From the NCBI GenBank assembly GCA_037446555.1, contig JBBIIK010000018.1, positions 6,240 to 70,239 on the forward strand: a stretch of 64,000 nt of DNA, in the 5' to 3' direction. The DNA is from JANWVO01 sp037446555 (lineage in GTDB: Bacteria > Acidobacteriota > Terriglobia > Bryobacterales > Bryobacteraceae). This document shows, in pieces, positions 25,476-34,702 of this stretch (position 1 is the stretch's first letter; every line of letters begins with the position of its first letter). Both the position numbers and the translations under genes were made by a program. Under the pieces are notes generated by a model. It was not told where the DNA came from and did no database searches. It worked only from the letters and a program-made list of their open reading frames with translations.

Positions 25476-28395
25476 CCGCAGTCTTCCGGTTCATGGCGGG
25501 AAACTCGAGCCGGAACACCGCCCCACCGGAAGGGAGCGAGCCGGCCTCGATCAGGCCGCCATGCTCTTCCACAATGCCATAACTGACACTGAGTCCGAGA
25601 CCGGTGCCCTTGCGCGCCCCTTTGGTAGTGAAGAAAGGATCAAAGATGCGCGGCAGGTGCTCGGGCGGGATGCCGGAGCCCGAGTCGCGCACCTCGGCGC
25701 GCACGGTGGCTCCGTCGGAGGCGGTGCGCAGCACGAGCCGGCGGGGGGCGCCCGGGGGTAAGCCGGCCATGGCGTCGCGCGCGTTGAGCAACAGGTTCAG
25801 GAACACCTGCTGCAGCTTTCCGGCGTTGCCCCGGATGGGCGGCGCGCCAGGGTCGAGCTCATAAACGACTTCAATGCCGTTCTTTTCGAATTGGTGCTCG
25901 AGCAGGGAGGCGGTTTCGCGAATCACGCGATTCAGGTCAAGCGGCTCGAAGTCGGCACCGGAGGTGCGCGAGAAATTCAGCAGCGAATTGACAATCTCGG
26001 AGGCGCGGAAAGTCTGCCGCGCGATCTTGTCGAGCAGCCGTGTCTTCTGCTCGTCACCCATCAGCTGCTTGGCCAGCATCTGGGCGTAAGTGGAGATGAC
26101 GGCCAGCGGCGTGTTGACCTCGTGCGCCACGCCTGCGGCCAGCAGCCCTATGGAGCTGAGCTTGTCGGCCTGGATGAGGCGACGCTCGAGTTCCTCGCGC
26201 TCAGTGACGTCGTCGAAGATGATCAGGCGTCCGATGCGCTGCCCGTCCTTTGTGACCAGCGGGGCGATGGCGAGGTTCACGATCGGGTCCCGCTCTCCGG
26301 CCGCCTCTCCGTCGCCATTGCCTCCGGAGTGGAACCGCCCGAGCGCCGAGCGGCGCAACGGCACCTTGTAGAGCTGGTGGACTTCGGTTTCGGCGCGCAA
26401 GGCGTCGAAGTGGACGGCGAGGTCGGGCGGGAACAGCTCGGCGAGCCTGCGGCCTAGCGCGGCCGCGCGGGGCACGCCCGTGAGGCGCTCCAGTTGCGAG
26501 TTCCAGCTCTCCACCCGGTCGTCGAGGTCGGCGGCGAGGATGCCGACGTTGATCGATTCGACGATGTTCTCGCTGAACTCCTTCAGGCGCTCGTACTGTT
26601 CCACCTTGGCCGCCAGCGAGCGGTACAGCCGCGCGTTTTCCACCGCCATGGCGATGTAGCCGGCGAGCGAGATCAACAAGTCGATGTCGTCGGAGGAGAG
26701 GAAATCTCCCTTTACCGTGCGGCTGACGCCCAGCCAGGCGAGCGTCCTGCCGCGGAAGCGGCAAGGCAGGTAATAGGTGAGGTCGAGCAGGGCCAGCGTC
26801 TCACGCACGGGCGGCGGCAGGCGGCGCGAAACGATGTCCAGCGTGTGCTGCGTGCGCTCGAAGAAGAGGTACGGCTCCTGGGGGGACTCGGGCAGGAAGG
26901 AGAGATCCAACGGCTCCTTCTCGAGATGAAGCAGGGCGCCGTCGCGGTCCAGGGCCGAATGCAGGCGGAAGCCCGGCCCGTCCTCCTTCGAGAGGAAGAA
27001 GGCCACATGATCCACCGAGAGCGTGTTCAGCAGGCGGTCGCCGACGCTGCGCAGCGTGCGGTCCAGATCCATTTCGGAGGTCAGCTCGCGGGCGAAGCTC
27101 AGCAGCGTGCGGCGGTAGTCGAAGCGGTCTTTGTAGAACACCCGCCGGTCGAGCTGCTCCTGGATCCAGTGCCGCAGCGGCTCGAAGACCAGCGCCGCAA
27201 TGAGCACCAGCAGCATCACCGCCGTGGGGCTGAGTTCGTCGCGTCGCGAAAGCGCATAGACCAGCACGCTGACGATGCCGAAGACCGATAGCGTGGCCAG
27301 CAGGTAGACGTAGCCCTGCTGGAAGATGATGTCGACATCCATCAGGCGGTAGCGAAGAATGGCATAAGCCCATGCCAGCGGCAGGAAGGCGAGAAACAGC
27401 ACGCTGAGACGCATGGTCTCCGTGGGCACCATGCCCGCAGCGAAGGGAGCGGCGTAGAAGACCGTGAAGGGGACGGTGCCGGCGAGCGCGCCGTTGCGCA
27501 GCCACTTGAGCTGCTGCCGGAGGATGGGATCGCCGGCGCGCCGGAAGCTCCAATGCAGCAGCGCCGCGCCCGCCAGGTAGCAGGCGAAGTACAGAGCCAG
27601 CCATGCGCGGTCCAGCAGCCAGTTCAGTTCGATAAGAGGAACCGACGAGCGAACCACCCCGGCGGCGAAGCCCAGATGGAGCGCGAGCAGTGAGACCGCC
27701 GGCAGGTAGATGGAGACGGCATGGCGCAGAGGCAGCGGGTGGCGCCCCGCGGGGAAAGTGAGGCAGAAGTGCAGGAACAGGGCGGGGGCGAGCAGCCCGG
27801 CCACCACGTTGCCCACGTATATCGCTGTATCGAATGCATTCAGCTTGCCGGTGTAGTGGAACGTGTGCAGGACGAAGCTGGCCAGGCAAAGCAAATAGAA
27901 ATGCAGGGCGCGAGGGGCGCGGTTGCGGCGGAAGAAAACGAAGAGGCCGATGATGAGATAGGCCGCGCCCACGGCATACTGCGCGTAAAGAGCGCGGTCC
28001 CGGTTGGCGTCGGCCACGATCACCTTGGCGGCGATCTCCACGCCGTCCCGCTCCAGCGAGTAAGTGGCCTTGCCCCAGACGCCCGTGCGGAACAGCAGCT
28101 GCACGACGTCGGTCGCCTGGCGAACGGCCACCGCGGGTGCGTTCTCGATGGGCGCAATTCGACGCAGCCGGTCGCCCCTGCGGATGCCGGCGCGGTCGGC
28201 CGGTCCGCCCGGCTGGACGTAGGCCGCCACAACTTCCCCGCCGCCAGGAGTGGACGCGTCCATCCAGGTGACGCCGTCTTCTGGCAGGTGGAAGCGACGC
28301 TGCTGCTGGTAGTTGACGCCGGCGCAGATGATCGCCGTCAGCGTCAGCACAACGAGCAGCGCGCCGAGGAACTGGTTTTTCAGTCCCTGTTCCAC
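25462..28395 (-). CDS. Membrane sensor histidine kinase with N-terminal PDZ domain
   Basis: This large sensor kinase has about 977 residues. The order is one membrane helix (NQFLGALLVVLTLTAIICAG), then a PDZ-like domain outside the membrane (AAYVQPGGPADRAGIRRGDRLRRI). A seven- or eight-helix membrane block ends near residue 415. A GAF domain (about 435-600) and a PAS domain (about 615-735) precede the kinase core, which has phospho-His in GVAHEVNTP (about 758). The ATPase domain has LLLNARDAMAG, DSGSGIPPEH and GTGLGLSVSYG. The core is NtrB-like and the partner regulator follows directly. GTG 28395 is chosen for its GGGAG ribosome site; TTG 28473 is an in-frame alternative. Confidence 0.9.
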   Translation of the reverse strand: MEQGLKNQFLGALLVVLTLTAIICAGVNYQQQRRFHLPEDGVTWMDASTPGGGEVVAAYVQPGGPADRAGIRRGDRLRRIAPIENAPAVAVRQATDVVQLLFRTGVWGKATYSLERDGVEIAAKVIVADANRDRALYAQYAVGAAYLIIGLFVFFRRNRAPRALHFYLLCLASFVLHTFHYTGKLNAFDTAIYVGNVVAGLLAPALFLHFCLTFPAGRHPLPLRHAVSIYLPAVSLLALHLGFAAGVVRSSVPLIELNWLLDRAWLALYFACYLAGAALLHWSFRRAGDPILRQQLKWLRNGALAGTVPFTVFYAAPFAAGMVPTETMRLSVLFLAFLPLAWAYAILRYRLMDVDIIFQQGYVYLLATLSVFGIVSVLVYALSRRDELSPTAVMLLVLIAALVFEPLRHWIQEQLDRRVFYKDRFDYRRTLLSFARELTSEMDLDRTLRSVGDRLLNTLSVDHVAFFLSKEDGPGFRLHSALDRDGALLHLEKEPLDLSFLPESPQEPYLFFERTQHTLDIVSRRLPPPVRETLALLDLTYYLPCRFRGRTLAWLGVSRTVKGDFLSSDDIDLLISLAGYIAMAVENARLYRSLAAKVEQYERLKEFSENIVESINVGILAADLDDRVESWNSQLERLTGVPRAAALGRRLAELFPPDLAVHFDALRAETEVHQLYKVPLRRSALGRFHSGGNGDGEAAGERDPIVNLAIAPLVTKDGQRIGRLIIFDDVTEREELERRLIQADKLSSIGLLAAGVAHEVNTPLAVISTYAQMLAKQLMGDEQKTRLLDKIARQTFRASEIVNSLLNFSRTSGADFEPLDLNRVIRETASLLEHQFEKNGIEVVYELDPGAPPIRGNAGKLQQVFLNLLLNARDAMAGLPPGAPRRLVLRTASDGATVRAEVRDSGSGIPPEHLPRIFDPFFTTKGARKGTGLGLSVSYGIVEEHGGLIEAGSLPSGGAVFRLEFPAMNRKTADASA

Positions 28396-28603
28396 CTCAA
28401 TCTCCCGGGGCCGCAGCGGTCCGGCATACACGTCGCCTTCGCCGGTGGGTGCAATCCGCGTGCCATGATGCAAGACCGCCTGCTATTTCCAGACTACACC
28501 TGAAATCAGCGGTATACCAGAAGAAAAAAGCCCCACGCCCGCCGCTGCTTCTCCCGGGACAAGAAACGAGATTCTGAATTCGGGATCGCCCGCTCCGAAA
28601 GCC

Positions 28604-29956
28604 TCAACGGGCTTCAAGAATGAGTGACGGCGCCAACCCCGCGGTCGAGGAGAATCCCCCGCGGGGCGCCGACAGGCGGGCCGAGAAGCCGTGCACCTTG
28701 CCCAGAAACGCGTGGGGCGTCACGTCGACCATCATCTCGCGGTAGGTCAGTTCGCCGAAGTAGTCCACAGGGAAGGCGACCACCGGGGATTCCACGCGCT
28801 CCTGCACGACGTAAGGGTAACGCAGGGCCATGCGGAGAGCTCGCTCCCACGCTGCGTCGTCAACAAATGCGCCGACGGTGGAGTGCAACTCGCTGGAGTC
28901 CTCGTTGGGACGGAGCACGAGCCGCTCGCGGTTCTTCAGGATAAAGTCGAGCAAATCGACCGTTTCGCCGCGCCAGGTGGTCTTGCCCGGGGCCACCACC
29001 CGGGTGGACGGGATGGTGTCGCGGATCGCCTTCCGCTCGGCGGCGGGGAAAGAGGTGGTGATCGATTCGTCGGTGAGCAGGGCAAACAGCGCGCGCTTGC
29101 GCAATACCTCGGCGCGGAAACTGTTCACCAGGCAAACGCGGCGCTCGCGGCAGGCGCGCATCAACGGGTGCGAAAGATCGTAACGGGTGAGGAGTTCTTG
29201 CGCCTTCACGCCGCGGAGGAGCACATCGATGCGGCGTCCGCCCATGGTGAGCACGCCGCCGGAGTATTCCAGATCCTCGGGCGAAACCGTCCAAGCCTCC
29301 AGCCCCTGCGACCGGAGAAACTCCTCCAGCAGGCCGTGCTCAAGCAGCTCGCTGCCGCCGGGCGCAGCCGGGAAGTCGAGAATCGCCACCGAGGGTTTTC
29401 CCTTCCCCCCGAATTCCTTCCACGCCTTCAACAGACCAGCCACCAGCGGCTTGGCGCCCGGGGGGCGCGACACCTTGTAGCGCTTGCGCAACTGCTTCAT
29501 CGGCGCCGATTCAAAGAACTCGCCAGCAAGCAGTTCGCTGGCCACGGCTCCGCGCGGCAGGTCCGCCCGCGGCGCCGAGAGATGAAGGTGGCCATTGGAG
29601 ACCACCGCTTCCAGCATCGAGGCCACCGCCGGCATCGAATAGCCGGGATCGAGACTGACCAGCATTCGTTCTCCGGGCAGCAGCGCCAGTCGCGACATCA
29701 CTTGGGGATCGCGAAGCGCAAGATCCCGGACTCGGTTGATGGCGCTCGACAAAGCCTCCGACGCGACCACCAAATTGTCGTACTGGCGTCGGGTGACAAA
29801 GTGCGGGCGCAGAACCGGCGCCACGCCGGACCCGTTGCCATCCAGCTTCCGGCGCCTCAGCGCCTCCCGCAGCTCATCCATCCACGGGGCGCCAGCTTTG
29901 GCCAGCTCTTCCAGAATCTTGTGGTAGCGGGCGATTGCCTCGCCAAGCAGTGTCAT
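28604..29956 (-). CDS. Circularly permuted ATP-grasp-like protein, unknown function
   Basis: This 450-residue protein lacks a signal peptide. The C-terminal third (ERLVLRPNEDSS ... AWERALRMALRYPYVVQERV ... VDYFGELTYREMMVDVTPHAFLG) matches the pattern of circularly permuted type 2 ATP-grasp proteins. The loop that normally reads DDYGGKGV after the KPN motif is here EDSSELHSTVG. The glycine-rich ATP clamp therefore appears lost, and catalysis is doubtful. The N-terminal two-thirds (for example LSAPRADLPRGAVASELL) also resembles that family's front half. It could be a ligase of peptide-like molecules or an inactive binding homologue. Confidence 0.6.
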   Translation of the reverse strand: MTLLGEAIARYHKILEELAKAGAPWMDELREALRRRKLDGNGSGVAPVLRPHFVTRRQYDNLVVASEALSSAINRVRDLALRDPQVMSRLALLPGERMLVSLDPGYSMPAVASMLEAVVSNGHLHLSAPRADLPRGAVASELLAGEFFESAPMKQLRKRYKVSRPPGAKPLVAGLLKAWKEFGGKGKPSVAILDFPAAPGGSELLEHGLLEEFLRSQGLEAWTVSPEDLEYSGGVLTMGGRRIDVLLRGVKAQELLTRYDLSHPLMRACRERRVCLVNSFRAEVLRKRALFALLTDESITTSFPAAERKAIRDTIPSTRVVAPGKTTWRGETVDLLDFILKNRERLVLRPNEDSSELHSTVGAFVDDAAWERALRMALRYPYVVQERVESPVVAFPVDYFGELTYREMMVDVTPHAFLGKVHGFSARLSAPRGGFSSTAGLAPSLILEAR

Positions 29957-30463
29957 GTCCCTCGCTTCTGCTTTCAGTATCTCATATGGAGATTTCTATT
30001 TCCAACAGTACTACAGCATTAGTGGCCTCTCATGAAAGGGGAAAGTCAATGGAATCGTTCAGGTTACGGGCGTACTGCAGGCGTGCCGACTGTATCAGCC
30101 GTACTTATGAGGGGAGCGCGCATTCCCAGAAGAAATACTTTTAATGTGTGGCCACCCAGACCTCGCCAGATCCTTCCTGGCAGTCCTGCTGGCCACGCAA
30201 ACCATTGATCTCCATGGAATTACCGTAAGCACACGAGATTGCAACGCATCAGCAGAAGGCATCACAACGGCACTTGGCACTCGGGAATCGCCGTTGCCAC
30301 AACCAACCCCGCCACAATTGAAGTTGTTTTCGCTAAACTGGAAGCAACGCGGATTCCCGCGCGGATCCGGCATCCTCCAATCCGGATCATATGCAAAGCG
30401 GGAATACCCCGGCTGGGGGGACTCTCCTCCGCCCCCCAGCCACCCAACCCGCCCCCCAAGATC
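29957..30463. other. Long intergenic region with lower GC content
   Basis: About 500 bases lie between the ATP-grasp-like gene start and the ggt stop. The stretch near 29980-30140 is visibly richer in A and T than the surrounding sequence. Several short frames exist on both strands, but none has a recognisable domain, ribosome site or consistent codon use. It may hold the promoter of the leftward ATP-grasp-like gene and degraded sequence. I see no tRNA or conserved RNA here. Confidence 0.5.
30411..30441 (-). terminator. Strong hairpin downstream of ggt
   Basis: GGCTGGGGGG and CCCCCCAGCC form a perfect 10-bp stem around an 11-base loop, 23 bases beyond the leftward ggt stop codon. Position and strength suggest a transcript 3' end. 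There is no T-run after the stem on the minus strand, so Rho-independent action is uncertain. Confidence 0.45.
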
Positions 30464-32206
30464 TCACTTCACCGGAGAGAAAGAAGGCATTTCCAGCACC
30501 GCCGCCCCGTCGACACGGGGATCGGTACCTGCCATCTGCACCTTGCGGTTGAGATCGTGCACCACGGCGCTGCCAAACCCGAACACGCTGCTATAAGGCG
30601 CCACGGGCTGCACGATGTGACCGCGGCGCTGGAGTTCGAGGCGGATGTTTTCCGCTACTCGGCTTTCGATCTGGACGTCGCAGCCGTCGAAGGTGGACTT
30701 GGTAAAGCGCGGCATCTCTAGCGCCTGCTGAACGTTCATGCCGAAATCGGCGACGTTGGAGACGAACTGCGCGTGCGCCTGGCTCTGGTTCCAGCCGCCC
30801 ATGATGCCGAAGCCGATGACGGTTCCGTCCTTGCGCATGAGGGCTGGGATGATGGTGTGGAGCGGGCGCTTGCGTCCTGCAAGCGAATTCGGTTTGCCGG
30901 GCTCAAGGTCGAAGCTCGCGCCGCGGTTGTGGAAGGTGAAGCCGGCGCCGGGTGCGACGAGCCCGGTCCCATAGCCGCCGTAGTTGGACTGGATCAGGCT
31001 GACGATGTTGCCGTCGCGGTCCACGACGGAGAGGTAGATGGTATCGCTTCCCTTGGCCGCCAGGGATTCTTTCAGATCGCTGGGCAGCACGCGGCAGGCG
31101 GCCTTGCGCATGTCGATCAGACGGGCGCGTTCGGCCGCCAGTTCCTTCGACAGCATCTTTTCGACGGGCACGGGCGTGAAGCGCGGGTCGCCCACGTAGC
31201 GCTCCATGTCGGCGTAAGCGAGCTTCTTAGCTTCGATCATCACATGCATCGCCGCGGCGGAGTTGTGCCCGTAATCGGTCAGCGGAAAGCGCTCCATGAT
31301 GTTGAGCATCGAGAGAGCGGCGATACCCTGTCCGTTGGGCGGCAATTCATAAACCGTCCATCCGCGGTAGGTGGTGGAGATTGGCTCCACCCACTCGGGC
31401 TCGAACTCGGCAAAGTCTTCCAGCGAGTGCGCGCCGCCGTGTTCCCGCAGGAAGCTGACCATGCGGCGGGCGAGGTCGCCTTTGTAGAAGCCGTCCCGCC
31501 CGTGGGCGGCAACCAGGCGCAGGCTGGCGGCGAGAGCCGGGTTGCGGAACACGTCGCCCGCCTGAGGACGTTCGCCCGCGGCGAGGTAGGTGTCGCGGAA
31601 GCCGGGCTGGGAGAGGTAGCGCCGCGGGACGAGCGAGCGGGCGCTCACCGGAGACAGCGCGAATCCGTTTTCCGCGAAGTAAACGGCCGGGGCCAGGATC
31701 TCCGCGAAAGACTTCGTGCCAAAACGCTCGCGCAGGGCGTGCCAGCCGGCGACGCAGCCAGGCACCGTCACCGTGTGCACGCTCAGGTCGTCGAATTTCT
31801 TGGTCCGCTCGTTGACCTTGACGCTGCGGTCGCGGATCCAGTCGAGCGTCAGCCCCTTCGGCGCCCAGCCACTTGAGTTCAGTCCGTAGACCTTGCCAGT
31901 CCTGGCTTCGTAATAGATGGCAAACAGATCGCCGCCCATGCCGTTGACGAACGGCTGCACGAGCCCGGTCATGGCGTTGGCGGCGATGGCCGCGTCGACG
32001 GCGTTGCCTCCCTGCTCGAGGATCTTCGCCGCCGCCTGGGAAGCCAGGAAGTTGGAGGCGGCGACGATGCCGTACTTCGATACGACGAGCGGCCTCGCCT
32101 GTTCGTAGGGCGGAGGGGGCGCCACCTGCCTGGCCGTGGGGTCAGTGCCTTGCCAAGCGAGGAGACAGGCAGCCGGAAGTCCCAGAAGAGTCAAAAGGCG
32201 TCGCAT
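30464..32206 (-). CDS. ggt: Gamma-glutamyltransferase
   Basis: Ggt cleaves the gamma-glutamyl bond of glutathione and related compounds in the periplasm. The 580-residue precursor has a Sec signal (RRLLTLLGLPAACLLAWQG). The large-subunit region includes GGNAVDAAIAANAMTGLVQP and NGMGGDLFA. The autocatalytic site lies in GSDTIYLSVVDRDGNIVSL, where the Thr is the N-terminal nucleophile of the small subunit. The family usually has TTHxS here, so the second Thr is replaced by Ile. The GGYGTG-type oxyanion loop is NYGGYGTGLVAPG. The length fits the family. Confidence 0.93.
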   Translation of the reverse strand: MRRLLTLLGLPAACLLAWQGTDPTARQVAPPPPYEQARPLVVSKYGIVAASNFLASQAAAKILEQGGNAVDAAIAANAMTGLVQPFVNGMGGDLFAIYYEARTGKVYGLNSSGWAPKGLTLDWIRDRSVKVNERTKKFDDLSVHTVTVPGCVAGWHALRERFGTKSFAEILAPAVYFAENGFALSPVSARSLVPRRYLSQPGFRDTYLAAGERPQAGDVFRNPALAASLRLVAAHGRDGFYKGDLARRMVSFLREHGGAHSLEDFAEFEPEWVEPISTTYRGWTVYELPPNGQGIAALSMLNIMERFPLTDYGHNSAAAMHVMIEAKKLAYADMERYVGDPRFTPVPVEKMLSKELAAERARLIDMRKAACRVLPSDLKESLAAKGSDTIYLSVVDRDGNIVSLIQSNYGGYGTGLVAPGAGFTFHNRGASFDLEPGKPNSLAGRKRPLHTIIPALMRKDGTVIGFGIMGGWNQSQAHAQFVSNVADFGMNVQQALEMPRFTKSTFDGCDVQIESRVAENIRLELQRRGHIVQPVAPYSSVFGFGSAVVHDLNRKVQMAGTDPRVDGAAVLEMPSFSPVK

Positions 32207-32248
32207 GCGTAGCAGTCTGACACAGCAAGCGGCGCGGCGGGGAGGCGG

Positions 32249-32818
32249 CTACTTGAGCCCGCCCCACTCTTGAACGAAATCGTTGCGGATGCCGATGCGC
32301 GCAAGCGCGCGGCCGACGGTAGAGTTGACGATGTCGTCCACCGTCTGCGGACGCGTGTAGAAAGCAGGCGCGGGCGGCATGAGGATGGCGCCGTTTTCGG
32401 CCGCCATCTGCATCAGGCGCAGATGGCCGCGGTGCAAGGGCGTCTCGCGCACCAGCAGCAGCACCGGGCGCCCTTCCTTGAGCTGCACGTCGGCGGCGCG
32501 GCAGATGAGGTCCGCCGAGTAGCTGTTGGCGATGGCGGAAAGAGTCTTGATCGAGCAAGGCGCAACCACCATGCCGAGCGTCTCGAAAGAGCCGGAGGCG
32601 ATGGTGGCGCCGATGTTGGCATTGGGGTGGACCACGGAGGCGAGCTTCTCCACCTCGCGCGGCGTGAAGGAGGTTTCGGCGGCAATGGTGGCGCGCGCGG
32701 CCGGGCTCATCACCAGGTGGGTTTCGATTTCGGCCTTGCGCCGCAAGGCTTCCAGCATCCGGATGCCGTAGATGACGCCAGAGGCGCCGGTGATGGCCAC
32801 GATGAGGCGTTGCGGCAC
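32249..32818 (-). CDS. ubiX: Flavin prenyltransferase UbiX
   Basis: UbiX attaches dimethylallyl to FMN and supplies prenylated FMN to UbiD-type decarboxylases. The 189-residue protein opens RLIVAITGASGVIYGIRMLE, the FMN-binding N-terminus. It has the VVAPCSIKTLSAIANSYSADLICRAADV active-site region and RETPLHRGHLRLM, which binds the prenyl phosphate. No ubiD is in the window, so the decarboxylase partner lies elsewhere. Nothing suggests it is co-transcribed with ggt beyond shared orientation. Confidence 0.95.
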   Translation of the reverse strand: MPQRLIVAITGASGVIYGIRMLEALRRKAEIETHLVMSPAARATIAAETSFTPREVEKLASVVHPNANIGATIASGSFETLGMVVAPCSIKTLSAIANSYSADLICRAADVQLKEGRPVLLLVRETPLHRGHLRLMQMAAENGAILMPPAPAFYTRPQTVDDIVNSTVGRALARIGIRNDFVQEWGGLK

Positions 32819-32863
32819 GGCGTGCGTGTCCTTTCCGGGTGCGGGGAGGCGGAATCAGGCGCG

Positions 32864-32953
32864 TGGCGGAAGGGGTGGGATTCGAACCCACGAACGGCTT
32901 TCACCGTTGGCGGTTTTCAAGACCGCTGCCATCAACCGCTCGGCCACCCTTCC
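32864..32953 (-). tRNA. tRNA-Ser (anticodon UGA)
   Basis: Reading the minus strand, the acceptor stem GGAAGGG pairs with CCCTTCC. The D arm is GCCGAGCGGTTGATGGC, and the anticodon loop CTTGAAA gives anticodon TGA, decoding UCN serine codons. A long variable arm (class II tRNA) and a GTTCGAATC T-loop follow. The 3' CCA is encoded (32864-32866). All hallmarks of a bacterial tRNA-Ser are present. Confidence 0.97.
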
Positions 32954-32963
32954 GGCGCTCTCC

Positions 32964-32969
32964 ATTTTA
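32964..32969 (-). promoter_or_regulatory. Probable -10 element of the tRNA-Ser gene
   Basis: On the minus strand TAAAAT (five of six -10 positions) ends about ten bases before the tRNA 5' end, the usual distance for tRNA promoters. No clear -35 is visible. Confidence 0.35.
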
Positions 32970-33057
32970 CTGCACCCCTGAAAACAGATGCCGGCACGAG
33001 CGCCCGCGATGGAAGCCCGTGCCGGTTGTCAGTCTGCCTGTGGAAGAAACGGCTTCC

Positions 33058-34590
33058 TCAGGTAAGCGTCCAGCCCTTGCGGAAGCTGGGCTTGAGGTAC
33101 TTGTTGGCCTCGTTGTTGTTGGTGAAGCGCATCTTCACCGGATCGTACTCAAGCTTGCCTTCGACGCGCAGCGCGATGACGCCGAGCAGCATCCACTCGG
33201 TGAACGGCGCGGCCACCTCGAAGTTCGAGCACGCCGGGTCGCCGCCTTTGCAGGCGCGGATCCAGTCGCGGTAATGGCCGGGCGAACGGGTGAGCAGCGG
33301 CTCGGGGAAGCGGTAGTCGGCCATTTTTTCCGTGGGCACCAGCCGCGTCTGCTCGCCGTAGGTGCCCGTGGTGAGCATGCCCTTGTCGCCGATGAACAGG
33401 GCGCCGTCGGGCGGAGTCATGCGAACCTTGTCCGGCTCCTTCCGCATCTGGGCGTATTGCTCGTAGTTGAAGACGCGTCCGACGTAGCCGGTGCGCGGTG
33501 GCATCTGCGGCGGTCCGCCGCCCTGCGCGCCCTGCCTGCCGCCCATTCCACCGCCCGGGAAGAAGGGCAGGTCTCCCAGCCATTCGCCCTCGGGCACGCC
33601 CTGGATTTTCGGTGTTTCCTTGCAGCCGTCATACCAGTACAGCGTCACCGGCGGCATGTTGCCGCGGGCGGCGAACTCGAACTTGATCACCGACCGTTCG
33701 GGGAACATGAACGGCGACACGCCTTCCTTCTTGATGCACTCGACGCTCTTGGGCGGACCCAGCCTCAACGCGAGGTTGGGAGCGCCGAGGATGTGGCAAG
33801 CCATGTCGCCAAGCGCGCCGCAACCGAAGTCGTAAAAGCCGCGCCAGTTAAAGGGCTGATAGAAGAAGCCGCCGAAGCGGTTCGGGTAGCGGCCGGTGTC
33901 TTTGCCGGAGGTGAACGGGCGCGCCTCGGCGATGCCGAGCCAGAGGTCCCAGTCGAGCGTGCCGGGCACGGGCTCCTCGGGCGGGATTTCGTTCAGGCCC
34001 TGCGGCCAGATGGGACGGTCGGTCCAGGCATGCACTTCGCGGACGTCGCCGATCTCGCCAGCCCAGATGATTTCGGCCACCTGCCGGGTTCCCTCGTTCG
34101 AGTAGCCCTGATTGCCCATCTGCGTGGCGACCCTGTATTTCCGCGCCGCTTCCAGCAACTGGCGCGCCTCCCACACGGTGCGCGTGAGCGGCTTCTGCAC
34201 ATAGACGTGCTTGCCGCGCTCCATGGCCCACATCGCGCAAGTGGCGTGCATGTGGTCCGGCGTGCAAACGATCACCGCGTCGATGTTCTTGTCCTCTTTC
34301 TCGAGCATGCGGCGAAAGTCCTTGTACTTCGGAACGCTTTCGTACCGCTTGTAGGTGGCCGCGGCTTGCCGGTCGTCGACGTCGCAGAGCGCGACGATGT
34401 TCTCCGTGCGCGCGCAGGCGGCGATGTCACTGGAGGCCTTGCCGCCGGCGCCGATCGAGGCGATGTTCAGTTTCTCGTTGGGCGATTTGTATCCCGCGAG
34501 CTTCAGTGAAGGGGTGCTGCCGAAGCCGGCAGCGGGCAACGCTCCGGCCAGGAGCGAGCCCAGGAAGAAATGGCGTCGATTGGTTTCCAT
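33058..34590 (-). CDS. Exported Gfo/Idh/MocA-family oxidoreductase
   Basis: This NAD(P)-dependent sugar-oxidoreductase-like protein has 510 residues. A twin-arginine signal (NRRHFFLGSLLAGALPAAGF) is followed by the Rossmann motif IASIGAGGKASSD and the family motif KHVYVQKPLTRTVWEARQL, with the catalytic-region Lys of EKP/QKP. A glycine-rich insertion (FFPGGGMGGRQGAQGGG) lies in the C-terminal half. Such Tat-exported members carrying their cofactor folded are frequent in Planctomycetes and Acidobacteria. The ATG at 34590 is chosen at the signal peptide. It is divergent from lutC. Confidence 0.88.
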   Translation of the reverse strand: METNRRHFFLGSLLAGALPAAGFGSTPSLKLAGYKSPNEKLNIASIGAGGKASSDIAACARTENIVALCDVDDRQAAATYKRYESVPKYKDFRRMLEKEDKNIDAVIVCTPDHMHATCAMWAMERGKHVYVQKPLTRTVWEARQLLEAARKYRVATQMGNQGYSNEGTRQVAEIIWAGEIGDVREVHAWTDRPIWPQGLNEIPPEEPVPGTLDWDLWLGIAEARPFTSGKDTGRYPNRFGGFFYQPFNWRGFYDFGCGALGDMACHILGAPNLALRLGPPKSVECIKKEGVSPFMFPERSVIKFEFAARGNMPPVTLYWYDGCKETPKIQGVPEGEWLGDLPFFPGGGMGGRQGAQGGGPPQMPPRTGYVGRVFNYEQYAQMRKEPDKVRMTPPDGALFIGDKGMLTTGTYGEQTRLVPTEKMADYRFPEPLLTRSPGHYRDWIRACKGGDPACSNFEVAAPFTEWMLLGVIALRVEGKLEYDPVKMRFTNNNEANKYLKPSFRKGWTLT

Positions 34591-34702
34591 TGCCAAAGTG
34601 AGGAACTCCCGCAAATATCCTATCCCGAGACGGCCGCCTCGCGGGGCGCGAGGCGAGCCTACCGTTGCAGGCGTGGGATCGCATATTTTGGTTTCAGGTC
34701 GC

